From Ulva prolifera (lineage: Eukaryota; Chlorophyta; Ulvophyceae; Ulvales; Ulvaceae): a DNA stretch of 64,000 nucleotides. The translations under genes and the position numbers were made by a program. This document shows positions 12,072 through 25,300 of this stretch, piece after piece. The stretch is taken from contig CM041203.1 of NCBI GenBank assembly GCA_023078555.1, positions 2,309,481 through 2,373,480 of the forward strand. The letters run 5' to 3'. The notes under the pieces are model-generated. The model had not been told where the DNA came from, did no database searches, and saw nothing but the letters and a program-made list of their open reading frames with translations. Numbering within the stretch: the first letter of the stretch is position 1; each line of letters opens with the position of its first letter.

Positions 12072-13211
12072 CTACAAACAGATCGATAGTGCAAGGACGA
12101 CCTCTTTTCATCAAAGGGCACCACGGCAGGCGTGACGCGTACGGCCAAGAAAGCAGTTGGCGTTTCTTGAAACAGCTCCACTGCTACTTCGCCCATAACG
12201 AAAACCTGAGCGTGTCGCAAGCCGATTCAGTGTTGTTCCTGCCTCGCCAAAATATGATGTTGCAAATGCACGATACCGCACCTTCCCGATCGGACTGTGC
12301 AGCTGATGGAGTTGAGCCTCTCCGAGTGCAAATACCGTGAAAGGTAGAGGTGGCGCCATACTACAACATTCAAGAGGATGCTCGCGTAGCGCTAGTGAGT
12401 TACCGGACTGGCGTTTCGGGAGCAGTCGGGTTGTGAACACCCTCCTTGGCAAGAAGATCCCGGAGCGAGGCCTAGGCTGTGGCTGTCATTGTTTTTGGAA
12501 ATTTACAAGCGGATGATCCGCCCGAGATGGGGTCCCCGTCGTACTCGTCGCGACCCGTTGTACTTGTACTCTTGAACATGGTAGCCCTGCTCGCCACTAT
12601 CTTGGCCGACAGGAAACATCTTCGCCCACAGCGACTGCACAGCCGCCCAGACACCGTTTCACATGGAAACAGTTGATGTAAGTCGCAGATGCCTGACAGT
12701 TGTGAAGGCCACAAATCAAACTGGCCACGTCGTCTCGGGCGTGTTGCTGATCACAGGACCAGGGCCGTAAGCGCTGTGCACATCTCGTCGGGACCCTCGC
12801 TGCTGTAAGTCAGCCATTTATCTGTTGATTACTGTTGCTGAATATCGTTCTGTGCTCTAGGTCGTTGCCGTGGAGCAATGCGATCGGGGCAGAGACATAA
12901 GCCGGGCTCCCCGTTTTGAGGGGAATGAAGCGTGCACTGTACGGCACTTTAAATTCAATTACAATAATATCTGGAAAGCTTTGCAGGTGCGAGTGCACTT
13001 CCACGTGCTGCGACCGTCGTTCTTCCACCAACCTGCATTCCTTTCGCAATTCTGATCTTGAATCCGCACATTCCGACCTCACCTCTCGTCATTCGATGAG
13101 AATGCTGATGCTGTGATTGGCACCGCATTCTCTATCGAGGCTTCGCGTGCGGTCTGACGGAGGTGGTCGCTTCCTTTCGGCGACCATTGTCAGCATTATT
13201 GGCGATGCAGG
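12072..13211. other. Between ZMYND12-like (-) and DNA polymerase (+) genes
   Basis: May hold 5' exon(s) of the ZMYND12-like gene near 12100-12450 and both promoters. Frames such as 12472-12714 (-) and 12479-12676 (+) lack recognisable motifs, and none is supported as a gene. Confidence 0.4.
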
Positions 13212-16200
13212 ATGCACCGGGGCACACCCCGCGTTGCTGCATCCTCGTCATCTGTGTCCTTGGGACGTAGCTCCGGCTGCAGCAATGTACCCTCGGCAGT
13301 GGCGGGACCGGATTTGGCTTTGAGAGCACAGGAGCATGGCAGGAAGCTAGCGCAGCAGACGATCAAGAGCGTACACCAAGGGTACTTCATCTCACCATTG
13401 TTTGAAATTCGTATCATCGGCACAGGTATTTTGCACATGACTCGTAGAGCTTGCTCATGTGCAGGCAATGGGGCAATCGTGCACCTTTGCTGGAGCTGAC
13501 ACGACTCATGCAAATCTCGCATCCTCACGACGATGAAGTAGTAGAGCTCCCACGAAGTAGGGATCCGCCGGAGCAAGCGCAGCTGGCGTGCGTTGACTCG
13601 ACAGGGGCCCCAGTGATCGACAGTCCTATCCCCACAGTGAAAACTGCAGACACACCGCAGGCGGCAGTCATTGCTGCTTCACCTCCTGAAAGGGCCCCAG
13701 AACACGGGGCGGTTCAAGATTTCTCTTCAGACGACTCCCGCAGATGGTGTTGGGCACGAAAGAGCACAGAGCCGTTTCATTTGCAGCTCGATGTGGAGCA
13801 TGTGGCACCTACAGCCCGGGTGTTCAGATGGCAGCCCAGCGATAATGGCAGAAGCTGGAACGTGAGCCATCACGAAGACGTCCCCAATCTCCCAACCGCG
13901 TCGCCTGCAGAAGACCATGCCGCTTCGCAGCTGCCCATGCCACCGCCATCTAAGGCCCAGCCGCCAGGATCGGGGGCGTCTCACACCCGGGGCAGCATGT
14001 GTGCACATGTGCATATGACGCAAGAGCACGTGCATGTCCCTGCCGCAGGCTCCGCTCTCGAACCAGGATGGGATGCACGCACGAAGACCGACACGTACTT
14101 CCCCGAGGCTGTGTGGGACCAGCCATTCAAGCCCCCGTACGTGCATGTCGTGGACACTGCAGCCGGTGCCCGCCGGGCAATGGCCTTGTTGCGTGGCCTG
14201 GTCGAGAAGGACGCTGCAGCAGCAAGAGCACATGCTCTTGTGAATGACTACGGGCGAAAGTACTGGTCGCGGCGGATTTTTGCGTGCGACACAGAGGTGT
14301 GTTCACTCCTGTGTTACCCCACCCGTGCAAGCTTTCAAAGCTGTGCATGTGCAGGCTGCAACATTGCCTTTTCGGCTGCTCATCACAGCCCCGAGGCCTC
14401 CTGTATGCTATGTCTGCACATGTACCTACGTGCAGCATGTGCCAGCAGCATGAACATGTGTCACCCTGATTGGTCAGGGATGCCAGCGATGGCCATGCTG
14501 CGCCCCATCTTGCGCACTCGTTCACCGTCCCTTCACCGCTGCCACCCTCCACTGCCCTCAACTCACAGCAGCCGACGTGGTCATCCTACTCCACTGTTAC
14601 CTGCGTCCACGCGCCGCATACCCAACTGCACCTCCCGCCACGCGCCCGTCGCGCTGCAGGCAACAGACATCGACGTCGCCTCCGAGTGTGCTGCGGGCCA
14701 CGGCCGTGTCACCTGCTGGACCGCCTACTGCGGCCCTGACGTCAACTTTGCTCGTGACGACCTCGCCGTGCGGCCCGGGACCATCCCCGAGTGTGTCCTC
14801 TACGTCGACACCTACCTCTCCGGCGATGACGACCTGCCCGCCGTGCTGGAGATCTGGGACGCGATGCGCCCGTTCCTGGAGAGCGACGACTACCCGAAGG
14901 CGCGCTCCCGCGGGCAGCGTCTCACACACGTGCTCTGGACCCGGTCTCCGGAGCTGCCCGCGTCCCCATGCATATGGCTGAGCATGCAAATGTACATGCA
15001 TGCATGGTGCGGCGTGCTGTGATTAGGACACAGATGACACGCCGCATCCAAGTGATTGTTTGGTGCGGAGGCGGTCTGCATGCCTCAGACAGGGGCGCAG
15101 GTGGTCTGCATGTGGCGGTGGGGCCCTGTCTGAGGCATGCCGGCACTGCTAGCCTGGCCTGCAGAGCGTGGGGCATGCAGGTGTGGCACAACTACGGTTT
15201 CGACAAGCACATCCTGCAGCGCCGCGGGCTCGGCATCCCGGAGCCACAGCTGCGACAGCACGGGAAGGACCCGGAGCAGCTGTCGCTGTCGCTCGGGGGC
15301 TTCGCCGGGGACACGATGCACATGGCGCGGCTGCACGATGCCGCCCGCAAGGGCACCAAGACGTACTCCCTCGCCAGCCTCACCAGCGACAAGACGGTGA
15401 TGTGCGCCCCGGACCGCAGCGTGCTCACGCGCAGCAAGATCTCGCTGAAGGAGCTCTTTGCGCGGCCCAAGATCTCAAAGTCGGGCAAGCCGAGCGCATC
15501 CCTGAAGGAGCTGCCACCGATCCATGAGTTACAGGTGCGGCCGTGGCACGCTCTTCTAGTGCTGCGCAAGACAGACCTCACGTGTGCTGCGGATCCATCT
15601 TCTGCAGCGCAAGCAGTGATTTGCAGGGCCTTTCGTCAGGTCATCAGTGAAGTAGCTGGTTGGTGTCCAGTGTTGTGTGACCGCTGCGTTGCCCATACTC
15701 GGCAGTGTCTCAGTGGAGCGAGTCCGCGTGCATAGCTTGTCAGCGGGATGATGTGAACAACTCCTTAACCATTCAGAGCTGCACCGTGAAGGCTGCTGAT
15801 AAGCATGATTTTACATTTTGCTGACCGCTGGCTTGTCCTGTGTTCCAATTTGCCCTGCATCAAAGTGTGATGGCCGTCTGATCTCGAGTGCACAATCGTG
15901 TGAAGGCAAGTGGGTGGATCGTGTTGTTTCTGATCGAATCTGTTGCACCGCCTCATGATGCCTCGGTCTGTCCGAGGCTCATCAATTCCTGAGTAGGATA
16001 TCTCGTGTGTGTTCGATCGGCTGCGTTCAAATATGACCTCCCCCCTGCTCTGCCGCAACATTTGCTTGCGCATGGCTGCTAAGGCAGGTCTGCCAGGCAG
16101 GTTTATAGACTTGCTCTGATTTCTCGGGAAGTGCGCGCGATGGCGGAGTGATGACAATTATATCCTTAACCACTCAGAGACGGCAACGTGACGGCTGCTG

Positions 16201-19200
16201 ATACACTGTGACTATCTTCTGACCGCCATCGCTAGACTTCCATCTGTGGGCTGTGACTGCATCTGTAGCAGAATGCTTCTGTCGAATGCTGCTTGCTCCT
16301 GTGGCCGCGTGAGGTGCTGTTCGGGCCGCTACCATGTTGTCCTGGGATGACTCCTGCGCGTTTTCGCAGCATTTTTGTGAAAATACCTTGCAGCGCTGCC
16401 ACGTCTGGTCCTTCTAGCCATTGCTACTGTGCTGACATTGGCATTCTGTCCATACCTATTCAGCGCTTGCAGCTGGTGTGCAACACAGTGCCACTGAAAA
16501 GGAACGCCTCTGCAGCCGCATGAACGATGTGCCACCAGGCCACCTCATGGTGAATGTAACCCTCTGCAGACGACTGAGGATGAGCGCATGAGATGGAAGT
16601 GGGTGGACTACTCAGCCTTTGACTCAAAGGCCACCTGGGATCTGTACCACTCCCTGCGGGAGAAGCTGCAATCTACGACATGCACAATCGACGAGGCCCT
16701 GCGACACGGGATGTGCGGCAGCCTCCCAGAGTACTCCCAGTGGGACCTCTATCTGGACGTGCTGTGGCCTTTCGGCGAGGCTCTGACGGTCATGGAGCAG
16801 GCGTGCTTCTGCAGCCTTTCACCTCGTGCTTGCTGACCTTACAACCGCTCACAGCCAGACCAGGCCCCTGTCCTGCTTTGAATGTCTGGCATGTCACACG
16901 AAACCCTTGATTCTACCCCTGTACGTGGTGCAGCTGCTGAGCGGTTGTGCTGCAGCAAAGGTGGATTCATGCCGGGTGAGTCGATGAGACGATGCGGCTG
17001 CGGTGCAGGAGGGATTCTACGTCGACAAGGAGCACCTTGCAGAGCAGGACCTCAAGGCCCAGGCAGACCTGCACGACGCGGGGGTGCGCTTCCGCACGTG
17101 GTTGCGCAAGTATGCAGCAGTCATCGGCCAGGGCAACGAGGAGCAGGGCTGGCACCCCGACGACATCCCCGGCCTCGTCAACCTGTCGTCGTCGGCGCAG
17201 ATCCAGACGCTGCTGTTTGGCGGCTTCACGGCGTCCAAGGACGTGCTGAAGAAGCCGACCAAGGCCGAGGCTGAGGCAGGGATGAAGGAGCACATGGTCA
17301 AGCCGACGGTCGAGTCGGTGCGCCCCTCCGCAGAGCGTCAACTCGTGCCATCGGCTGCAGGGCACTTTGCCAGGCTGACATGTGCAGTCGTGCCTCCGAA
17401 AGCCAGTCTGCGATTTGAGGCCCAAGAATGCTTTGGACTTTAGTATAGCAGGAGGATCTGCGGTGTGCCAGTAGCAAGCAAAGATGTGGCTCAAGTACTA
17501 CCCTCGCGATCGGTCTGGTGATTGACAAGCCGAAGCTGTGTGCAATGATCGATGCAATGCTGTCCTGATCGCCGGCTGTGGCTACAGGCGAGGCTCTTCA
17601 CGGTCGAGAACCCCAAGTACGGCGAGCCAGGTGAGCGCAAGCAGATGCCCTTCAAGCTCACGTGCGTCTTTGGCACTCAGGGCACCGCGATCGCGCGGGA
17701 GAGTGTCACGATGGTCACCGCCGCCCAGGGCCTCCCAATGACGTCCGCGGCCGCGCTGCGCGTGTTATGCGGCAAGCCCGGGGCCGCCAAGAAGCTGCTC
17801 AAGGAGCTGGACACGAGCAACGTGCATGCGGCCGGGGCAGAGGCCGCCGAGGCCCTCGGGGACGTGGCTTCTAGCATCGCGGAGGACGGCGGGAACGGCA
17901 GCTCCGCGGAGGAGGCGTCTGACAGCGAGGCGCGAGTGTGAGTCGCTGCCTTTTTCTGCGTTGCATGCATGCATTTTCGACTGGACAGCTCACTGTTGCT
18001 CATTCGTGGAGGAGCTTGTTGAGCCGCTGGGCTGCACGCGCTCAGAATTGGGGCTTGCAAATGTGTTGCACCTTACCATATGAACAGTGGCAATGTGTCA
18101 CGATGGCCAATGTCACTTTCCCTGGCGGTCAATCTGTCACCACCCCAGTCTGTCAACCCTGCAGCCCTGCACATGAGCACTGTCTGCGCTGCTTCGCTGA
18201 GTTGGGGCGCCAGCTGTGGCTGCCCCGACGCGAGGAGGTGTCACGGATGCAGGATGACCAAGACCGAGAGGGCGGCATACCAGGCTGAGAAGGGCCTCGG
18301 CCACCTCTACACGGCGTTCCGTGACCACAAGGACGGCCTCGAGGCGTGTGCGGCGGTCGAGGCGCTCATTGAGATCTCCGCCATCGAGACCCTGCGCTCC
18401 GCCTTCCTGCTGCCCCTGCAGGGCGATGCCGTGTCGGCCGAGGTGCGGGCCCCCGCCCCTGTTGCCGTGCCTGGTGCCTTTGTCGGCGCGATGCGTGGCC
18501 GGTGCTTGTCGGGGCAGAGTTGTGGGCAGTGCTTGCAGCGGAATGATGAGAAAAACTCCTTAACCATACAGAGCTGCACCGTGAAGGCTGCTGACATAAA
18601 TGTTTCGCTGACCGCTGGCACGCCCTGCCAACATACTGACCACCCCCGTCCCAGATGGCCGCACAGTAGTGTTAACTTAGCGCACCTCATTGCCACCGCG
18701 CATCGATGACACACAGACCGCGTGCTCCTGTGCAGGACGGCCGGGTGCACTGTAGCATGAATCTCAACACCGAGACCGGCCGGCTGTCGTGCCGGCGGCC
18801 CAACCTGCAGAACCAGCCGGCCCTGGAGAAGGACCGCTACTTCATCCGCAAGGCCTTCCGCGCGCCGGCCGGCCGCACGCTCGTGGTCGCGGACTACGGG
18901 CAGCTCGAGCTGCGTATCCTCGCGCATATGACGGGCTGTGTGTCGATGATCGAGGCGTTTGACAGTGGCGGAGACTTCCACAGCCGCACCGCTGCCGGCA
19001 TGTTCCCGGAGATCCAGGTGCGCAGCGCCGCTGGAAATGCGCTGTTTGCCTCGGGCGGGGGCCGCAGGGCAGGGTAGAGTTGGCCCAGAGTCTGTGAAGC
19101 AAGAACGATTGCGACACCGGCCACTTCACACCTGCTCAAGCTTCGGCCTTGTGGCATCAGTCCCTCCAAGTGGACGCGTTGAACACTGCAGTCTAGAAGT

Positions 19201-20211
19201 TGTATGAATTGTTACCTTCCTGAGAAAGCGCCTCAAGTTGTGCAGACTCTGTGCTGGTCTTTTGGTCTTGAATGAAGCACTGTCCACGATGCGTTGTTAC
19301 ATGCAGCATACGCATGAATCGAGCGCTCAGGGGCGATGTGCAGAAGGACATCGCAGCCGGGCACGTGGCGCTGGACCACATGGACCCAAACTTCAAGGAG
19401 GGCATGGTGCTTGTGAAGGACAAGTACAGCAGCGAGCGGCGCAAGGCCAAGATCCTCAACTTCAGCCTCGCGTACGGCAAGACGGAGTACGGCCTGTCGA
19501 AGGACTTCAACGTGACCCTCGCGGAGGCCAAGGGCATCGTGGAGCGCTGGTACAAGTCCCGCCCTGAGGTACGCGCCATCCCGCTGCCTGTGTCCATTAT
19601 CACACTCCCCGACACCTTGCGGCTACCGCCGTGCCAGACTTCCCACACCGGCCGCACACCGAGTGCAGTCTTGCATTATAGATGTGCATCTCTGATAGTC
19701 GTCCATTGTGCGTTCCATGCCCGATGTCCTGCGAGAAGCATGTGTGCCTCGCTGATCGGCGGTGTGGCTTGCGGAGCTGCGCTCGTGACGCTGACCCTGA
19801 GCACCCGGGACAGACGCACGGCAGCCCCGTACCTGCAGGTCGCCCAGTGGCAGGCGATGGTGCGGGAGCAGGCGAAGAAGGACGTCGGGCTGCACCGCGT
19901 GCAGACGATGCTGGGCCGCCACCGCATGCTGCCGGGGTACGGAAAAGGCAAGACCGCCCGCGAGGAGGCGCGGGCGTCGCGGGCGGCCATCAACACCCCC
20001 ATCCAGGGCTCCGCTGCAGACGTCGTGGCCGCGGCGATGGTCCGCATCCACCACGACCCGATGTTCCGCACGCTCGGGTGGCGCATGCTGCTGCAGGTCC
20101 ACGACGAGGTGCGTGTGTGTCTGATCTGTGTTTGCTGCAACCCCCCTGGGCTCATGCTCTCCCAGATGCAGCGGTCTGTTGTACGTTGTGACACTGGTGA
20201 GGGGGGGGGGG

Positions 20212-20282
<71 letters not shown>

Positions 20283-20821
20283 ATTGGCGGCACTGTAGAG
20301 TTGCACTGCTTATGCCATGTGATCTGTTGCACGTTGGTTTTAGCCCGCAAAGGCTGCTTCTGATTGCAAACAGCGTGAGGCAGTGCGCACTGTAACAATA
20401 GAGTATCCACGCCATGGAGACTTCGCTGTGGTCTGCTGTGAGGGACTACGTTGCTGTCCACAGCTGGCGGGCGGAGCAGGCTCGAACTCGCGCAGCTGTG
20501 CCGATGCTGGAGGAGCGCAGCAACCTGCATCTGCTCTATGCGAATCGGTGCTCTATGCGAAACGGTGTGTACAGCAGAGGCATCTTGCAGGTGATCATTG
20601 AGGGCCCAGAGGAGTCGAGTGCTGAGGCGCAGGCCAGGCTCGTCGAGTGCATGCAGAGGCCTTTCATCAAGGACCGCGCAAAGCTGCATCAATTGATCAC
20701 GCAAGCTCAGGCTGGCGAGCCCCCCGTCGCTGCAGAGTGGGATGAGTGCTACCATTGTGGGATGCAGCTGGAGCTGACTGTAGACTCGAAAGTAGCGCCC
20801 ACATGGTACGAGGCCAAGTGA
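13212..20821 (+). CDS. POP: Plant/protist organellar DNA polymerase (family A, POP)
   Basis: Replicative polymerase of plastid and/or mitochondria. Twelve exons: 13212-13381, 13465-14296, 14660-14929 (or -14899 with a GC donor), 15181-15534, 16570-16800, 17009-17317, 17588-17937, 18253-18442, 18736-19017, 19344-19568, 19839-20108 and 20591-20821. The start has an Arg/Ser/Ala-rich targeting-like peptide. The 3'-5' exonuclease domain shows IFACDTE joined to ATDIDV, WHNYGFDKH and GDTMHMARL. The polymerase domain shows LSCRRPNLQNQPA, motif A VADYGQLELRILAHM, motif B RRKAKILNFSLAYGKTEYGL, INTPIQGSAAD, and motif C LLQVHDE joined to VIIEGP. It ends NWY-type (TWYEAK). The junction after exon 5 (EALTVMEQ to EGFYVDKEHL) needs a GC-AG intron. 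The introns carry snoRNA-like genes and a GT microsatellite. The first exon is the least certain. Confidence 0.92.
15739..15832 (+). ncRNA. Intronic C/D-box snoRNA-like sequence, copy 1
   Basis: In intron 4 of the DNA polymerase gene. An 8-bp terminal stem (GTCAGCGG with CCGCTGGC, one G-U pair) encloses a C-box-like ATGATGT at 15748, a D' CTGA at 15796, a C'-like ATGATTT, and a D box CTGA at 15821 directly against the stem. It shares CTCCTTAACCA and CCGTGAAGGCTG with the copies at 16137 and 18536. The box layout is seen; snoRNA function is inferred. Confidence 0.65.
16137..16232 (+). ncRNA. Intronic C/D-box snoRNA-like sequence, copy 2
   Basis: In the same intron as copy 1. It has a perfect 10-bp terminal stem (GCGATGGCGG with CCGCCATCGC), consensus C box GTGATGA at 16148, D' CTGA at 16198 and D box CTGA at 16219. 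The shared guide-like block reads CGTGACGGCTG before D'. This copy differs most in sequence but has the best stem, so covariation of the stem against copies 1 and 3 supports a folded RNA. Confidence 0.7.
18536..18617 (+). ncRNA. Intronic C/D-box snoRNA-like sequence, copy 3
   Basis: In intron 8 of the DNA polymerase gene. A 6-bp stem (CAGCGG with CCGCTG) encloses a perfect C box ATGATGA at 18543, D' CTGA at 18591 and D box CTGA at 18608. Only 13 nt separate D' and D, so the second guide half seems short. Its first half is nearly the same as copy 1. Confidence 0.7.
20201..20281 (+). repeat. G(11) plus (GT)34 microsatellite in the last POP intron
   Basis: A run of 11 G is followed by AA and then about 68 bp of pure GT, inside intron 11 of the DNA polymerase gene. 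Long artificial HTHT/CVCV reading frames cross it and are not genes. Confidence 0.95.
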
Positions 20822-22360
20822 GAGGTCACTCGGGAGCGGATTTTTTGTGCTATAGCGTCGCCGTTGTTCTTTCTTGTGCTGTGACATGAACAGAGATTAT
20901 GAATGGCCTGCTTGTAACTAATTTCGAATGAATGCAATATCGATGGTGTGAATCTTCAGCCCGATCCACTTCACGTGCACCTGCTGACCATGCACTCTGT
21001 GCAATGAATCTGTCGTGTCAGAGAGCCAATTCAGGCGACGGGTTGTGGCTGACTCTTCCTTTGCGGCTTCAACTTGCAAGCAGCATCACATGGGAATTGT
21101 GTGACTCTTCACAGTGAGGCGCTCATGTGGAGAGTCTGTGCATGCGCACATCCTGTATGGCAGAAAGTGGGCACACAGCATCTTCGAGGCCGCAGAGGTG
21201 ATCACAGGGATACATATTATACCACCTTCTTGGGCTTCCGCTGCATGTCATCAGATGGTACTTTGATGGAATCTGGCACTGCTGAAACGGCAAGAAGCAC
21301 AGCGAACCCATAGGCAGGTGACGCCACCATTGGTGGCACGGCAGATGTATTGGCGTCACAAATTGCAGGATGCGATGTGCAAGTCAAGCTGTGCATGGCC
21401 AGGTGATAGCGGCTGCTTCTGGATTTTTTTCTGGCTCAGTGCGTAAATTGGTCCGCTTCGTGGTCTGCTCTCAGTCATCTGAGAACAGGCTGATGACACA
21501 GCGGCCCGCTCAGGCAACGTTGCCAAACAGCTGAAGTTCACAAGCCGTGCTACAGCTGCCTGATGTAGTATGGGCCGGCGCGGTTTCACAAAGTGATCTT
21601 GCTACTGTAAGGAAGACTGCACCCATACCTGCCGTTCCCCTCGGGTCCTGGCATGAATCACTAAGATGTCCATCTGGAGGGCTCATTGTTCTCCTTTGAC
21701 CTGGCTGGTATTGATCCACCTCTGTGAATTGCACATGGTGTGGTCAGTCAGCGGGTGGAGGACAGCATGATGCTTGCATTTGGCAACCGCGATATCGATG
21801 GCAAATGTTCACATTGGCCAGCCGCCCCAGGCAGCGAATGTAGTCCGCCATCTGGGTCCACTCAATCCATCCACAGCTTTTGTGTGCAAAAAGCCAACAA
21901 GTCAGAACACCATTACCCCCAGGCCGCATTGCCGACCACCTCAGCCATTGTTTTTGGAGTGAACAGGCAAAGTCCACTTGCACAGTGGCCAAATCACTGC
22001 TCTCTACCAGCAGCGTCCCATAGCCATGCACCGCCATTTGTTGACCATGGCTGCCCACCCTTCATGCTGAAATCCCTGCTTGGGGTGACGCCAACATATC
22101 ACATCTTGCTCGCTCCACAGGTGACGTGGGTGTACATTGCCATGGTCTTCTCTTGGTGGGCACAAGTGGATTTAGCCAACCCAACCGGCCCCCCCTTGCA
22201 CGCATTCGTAAAAGGCGCAGCAGATCCCACAGCCATCAAATACCGCATGTACTCGTGCCAGGGACTGTGAAAACTGGAGGTAGCTATCAGACAACAAGGA
22301 CCAGGGCTGGTGCCAGGCCCCAGGGATCTCAAAAGGATGCCCTGTCGACAAGGCCTCCCC
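20822..22360. other. Convergent intergenic region
   Basis: About 1.5 kb between the stop of the DNA polymerase gene (+) and the stop of CFAP251 (-). No ORF with protein-like composition and no repeat was recognised. Confidence 0.5.
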
Positions 22361-25300
22361 TCAGCCAGCTGCGCTCTCGAATCCAAGCAGCTCCACGAAC
22401 GATTCCGGCGTCAGCTTGGCTGGCAGGGCATCCTTCACGGCTGCGTGTCCAGTCAGCAGGCGCAGCGCCTCTGCCAGCTCCTCTGCATCCATGACCTCGC
22501 CAAGGGTTGTCATCACCTCTTCAAAGCGCCCCCCAGACAGCACCATCCCCGGCTCCGTCGCTCCGAGTGTCTTGAACGCCCTCTGCACCTCCTCCAGATC
22601 CACCTGCTCACTCTCACCCGAACAGTCATTCGAACGCACCTAAGCCAGCATTGACACTGCAGATGTATTAGCGCTGAGTAGGCCGAAGCACATGAGCGTG
22701 CCACAGTGCACTGGCCACCATGCAGCGCTCTTGCTATCGCCCACACAAACGCCAGCAGAAACCACCACGCAACAATTCAGGTCACAGATACCGACCAAGC
22801 TGCTGAAAGCCAGCCGCCGCGGCTCATCCAGTCTCGCCTCCACCAGCATCCAGATCCTACAACAAAGTGCTGCCAGACTGCAAACAGAAGAGCCACCCGC
22901 ACCCCATCCACTGGGCTGAAGTTGTGGTACAGGTAGAGCAGCTTCTCGAGGTTGACGGTGGTCGGCTTGGGCTCCTTGCGGAGAGCGGCCGCGGAGGCGA
23001 GGGAGCTGATGATGTCGGTGATGTCCGACTGTGTCGGGTAGTAGCCCATGGCGCACATGAGCTCCGGGATGTGGTCCAGGGGCACCGTGGCCGACACCTC
23101 CCGCGAGCCCGCCACCACATCACCCTGCGCCCGAGTCTGGCTCAGCAAGAAGAGCCTGCACATCCCATAGATCATCTGAGCGTTTCGAAGCTTGACGCTA
23201 CTGCTGGGGATCTTGGAGCGCCGCTTTACACTGCCATCCTGGGTGTATCCTGATTGCGCGATTAATCGGGCCCGCCGGAAAGCGCGCTCAGGCACCGTGA
23301 TCCAGCACACCGAGTCTGCAGCCGCAGGGCCTGGCCTCACGCTCACACCGTGACGTGCAGCACCTGCCATGCTGAACGTTGCGGCCTAGAAGTGCAACAG
23401 CTGTCACCTTTGCTCACATTTCATGAGCATCAATGTCTGGAAGAGTGTGGCAGGTAGGCCTTGCGGCATTCATCAGGACAACGCATGCTGGGGGCTCATG
23501 CAGAGAAGCCGCTAAGAAATGATAAACAGCTTGGAGGCGTGCCAGCGGTGGCAGCAGATCGCTGCACACAGCAGGAGTCAATGCAGCAACCCCTCAAGCG
23601 TCTGAGACAGAGCCTCACCGCTGCACCTCCTCTAGCGAGGGGCCATCGTGGAGGGCATGCCGCCAGCGCTCCGCGCCGGTGCCGGCGGCGGCCGAGCGTC
23701 GCTCCAGGGCCGCCCCGTCCATGGTCCACAGCGCGATGTGACCGTCGCAGCTCGCCGTGATGAGGTGCCGCCCGTCGCAACTCACGGCCACGCCGGCAAG
23801 CTCCCCTGGGTGGGCCATCACAGCGGCAATCGATTCAGGGTGGCCGTCCGTTGGCCACAGCATGATGCCGGCGGCCCGGGTCTTGGACCTGCACAGGCTG
23901 AGCCCTTTGCGGACATACCAGCGCATGGTGCACATCCACAAAAACACCGCAAAGCACGCAGATGGCCATGACGATAATGCTCTGGTGTGGATCAGATGTG
24001 CTAGCAGCCAGCTTGTGGTCGCATGCGAAACACTGCGGCAGAGGAGAGATCAAATCCGCGTTACGCCTTCACAGGAAGGCAGGACCTTGTGTACACTGAG
24101 CAGCGTCCGTGCTCTAGGCCAGACGCTACATTGCCGCAACACCCCTGCGCAGCCGCTAGCCATAGCACGGGCTCTGTCAGGCCACTGGGGCGCATGTGGC
24201 TGTAACACGCACACCATACAGCCACACCAGACCCGCATCCTCACCCACACATCACCTGCTGGACCGGGCCGCCCCCACCAGGCGCGCACCGGAAGGCCAG
24301 GAAGGTGCTGTTGCTGGAGGCTGATTGGAAGATGGCCATCTGAGCGACCGGGTCGGCGCACGTCGGCCCGCGGTACGTGCCGCTCGTCACCGCCGTATCC
24401 GGGTTGAACACCCGCACGTGGAACGAGCCGTCCGCGATGATCAGCTGCGTGTCGATCACCCCCCGCTGAAAGTACGTCAGCGGCGGTGTGAACGACATCG
24501 CGGTCGGCGCCGCATGCATGCACGCCGTCATCTCCGCCGCCACCACCACCCCGGCCTCGAGGCTCGACCCCCCGAGGTCGTACTCGACGAGGCGCCCGTC
24601 CCGGCTCAGCGAGAAGCACCGCGTCTCACCAGACGGCGCCTCGCCAAAGTGCACCGCGACGACCGGCGCATAGTGCACCCGCGCACGCCCAACGTACTCC
24701 CACCGCTTTGTCTTTTTGTACGGCACGAGGAAGAAGAGGAGTGTGTGGCCGTCGGCGGTCGCGGCCGCGATGTGCGCGGCCGAGCTCGACACGCTCACCA
24801 CGACCACCGCCGACTTGGCTTGCCGGAATGTTGCCTCGTCGGCGAGGGTCGCGGCATCGAGCACCGCGACAGCCCCGGACGTGTGGCCGACTGCGAGTGT
24901 GGAGCCCGTGCGTGAGTACGCGGCGCACGCGATGCCGCCGGCGTTGAGGGTACGCTCGGCCACGAGCTCGTGCCGCGCAGTGCTCCACAGTTGCAGCCGG
25001 CCGCTGCGGCCGACAAGGAGGATCTGCTGGCGGACCGGGTGTGCGAGGCAGCACGCGATGTCGCCGACAAGGCGGTGCATCAGAATGGTGCCACGGCGGG
25101 CGCCCTCCTCGGCGGTGTTGAATGCATCGGCCGTCAGCTGCACCACGGCGCCATTGGCCGTGCCGACGATGAAATCTGGGCAGACAAAGGCGTCAAAGTC
25201 GGCGGGGGCGGGCATGCGGGGGCGCGCGCGCGAGAACGACACCATGCGGACGGCGCCGGCCGCGATGTGTTCAAACCACGCGATCAGGCGCAGCATCGGG

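Noticed and set aside
12472-12714. Possible zinc finger (LCSRCGRRCF) upstream of the ZMYND12-like exons
   Set aside because: Cys spacing does not fit MYND, and no downstream His/Cys half was found.
19676-20887. 403-aa minus-strand ORF antisense to the DNA polymerase gene
   Set aside because: It spans the intronic GT array and is antisense to exons with clear polymerase motifs; composition follows the opposite strand.
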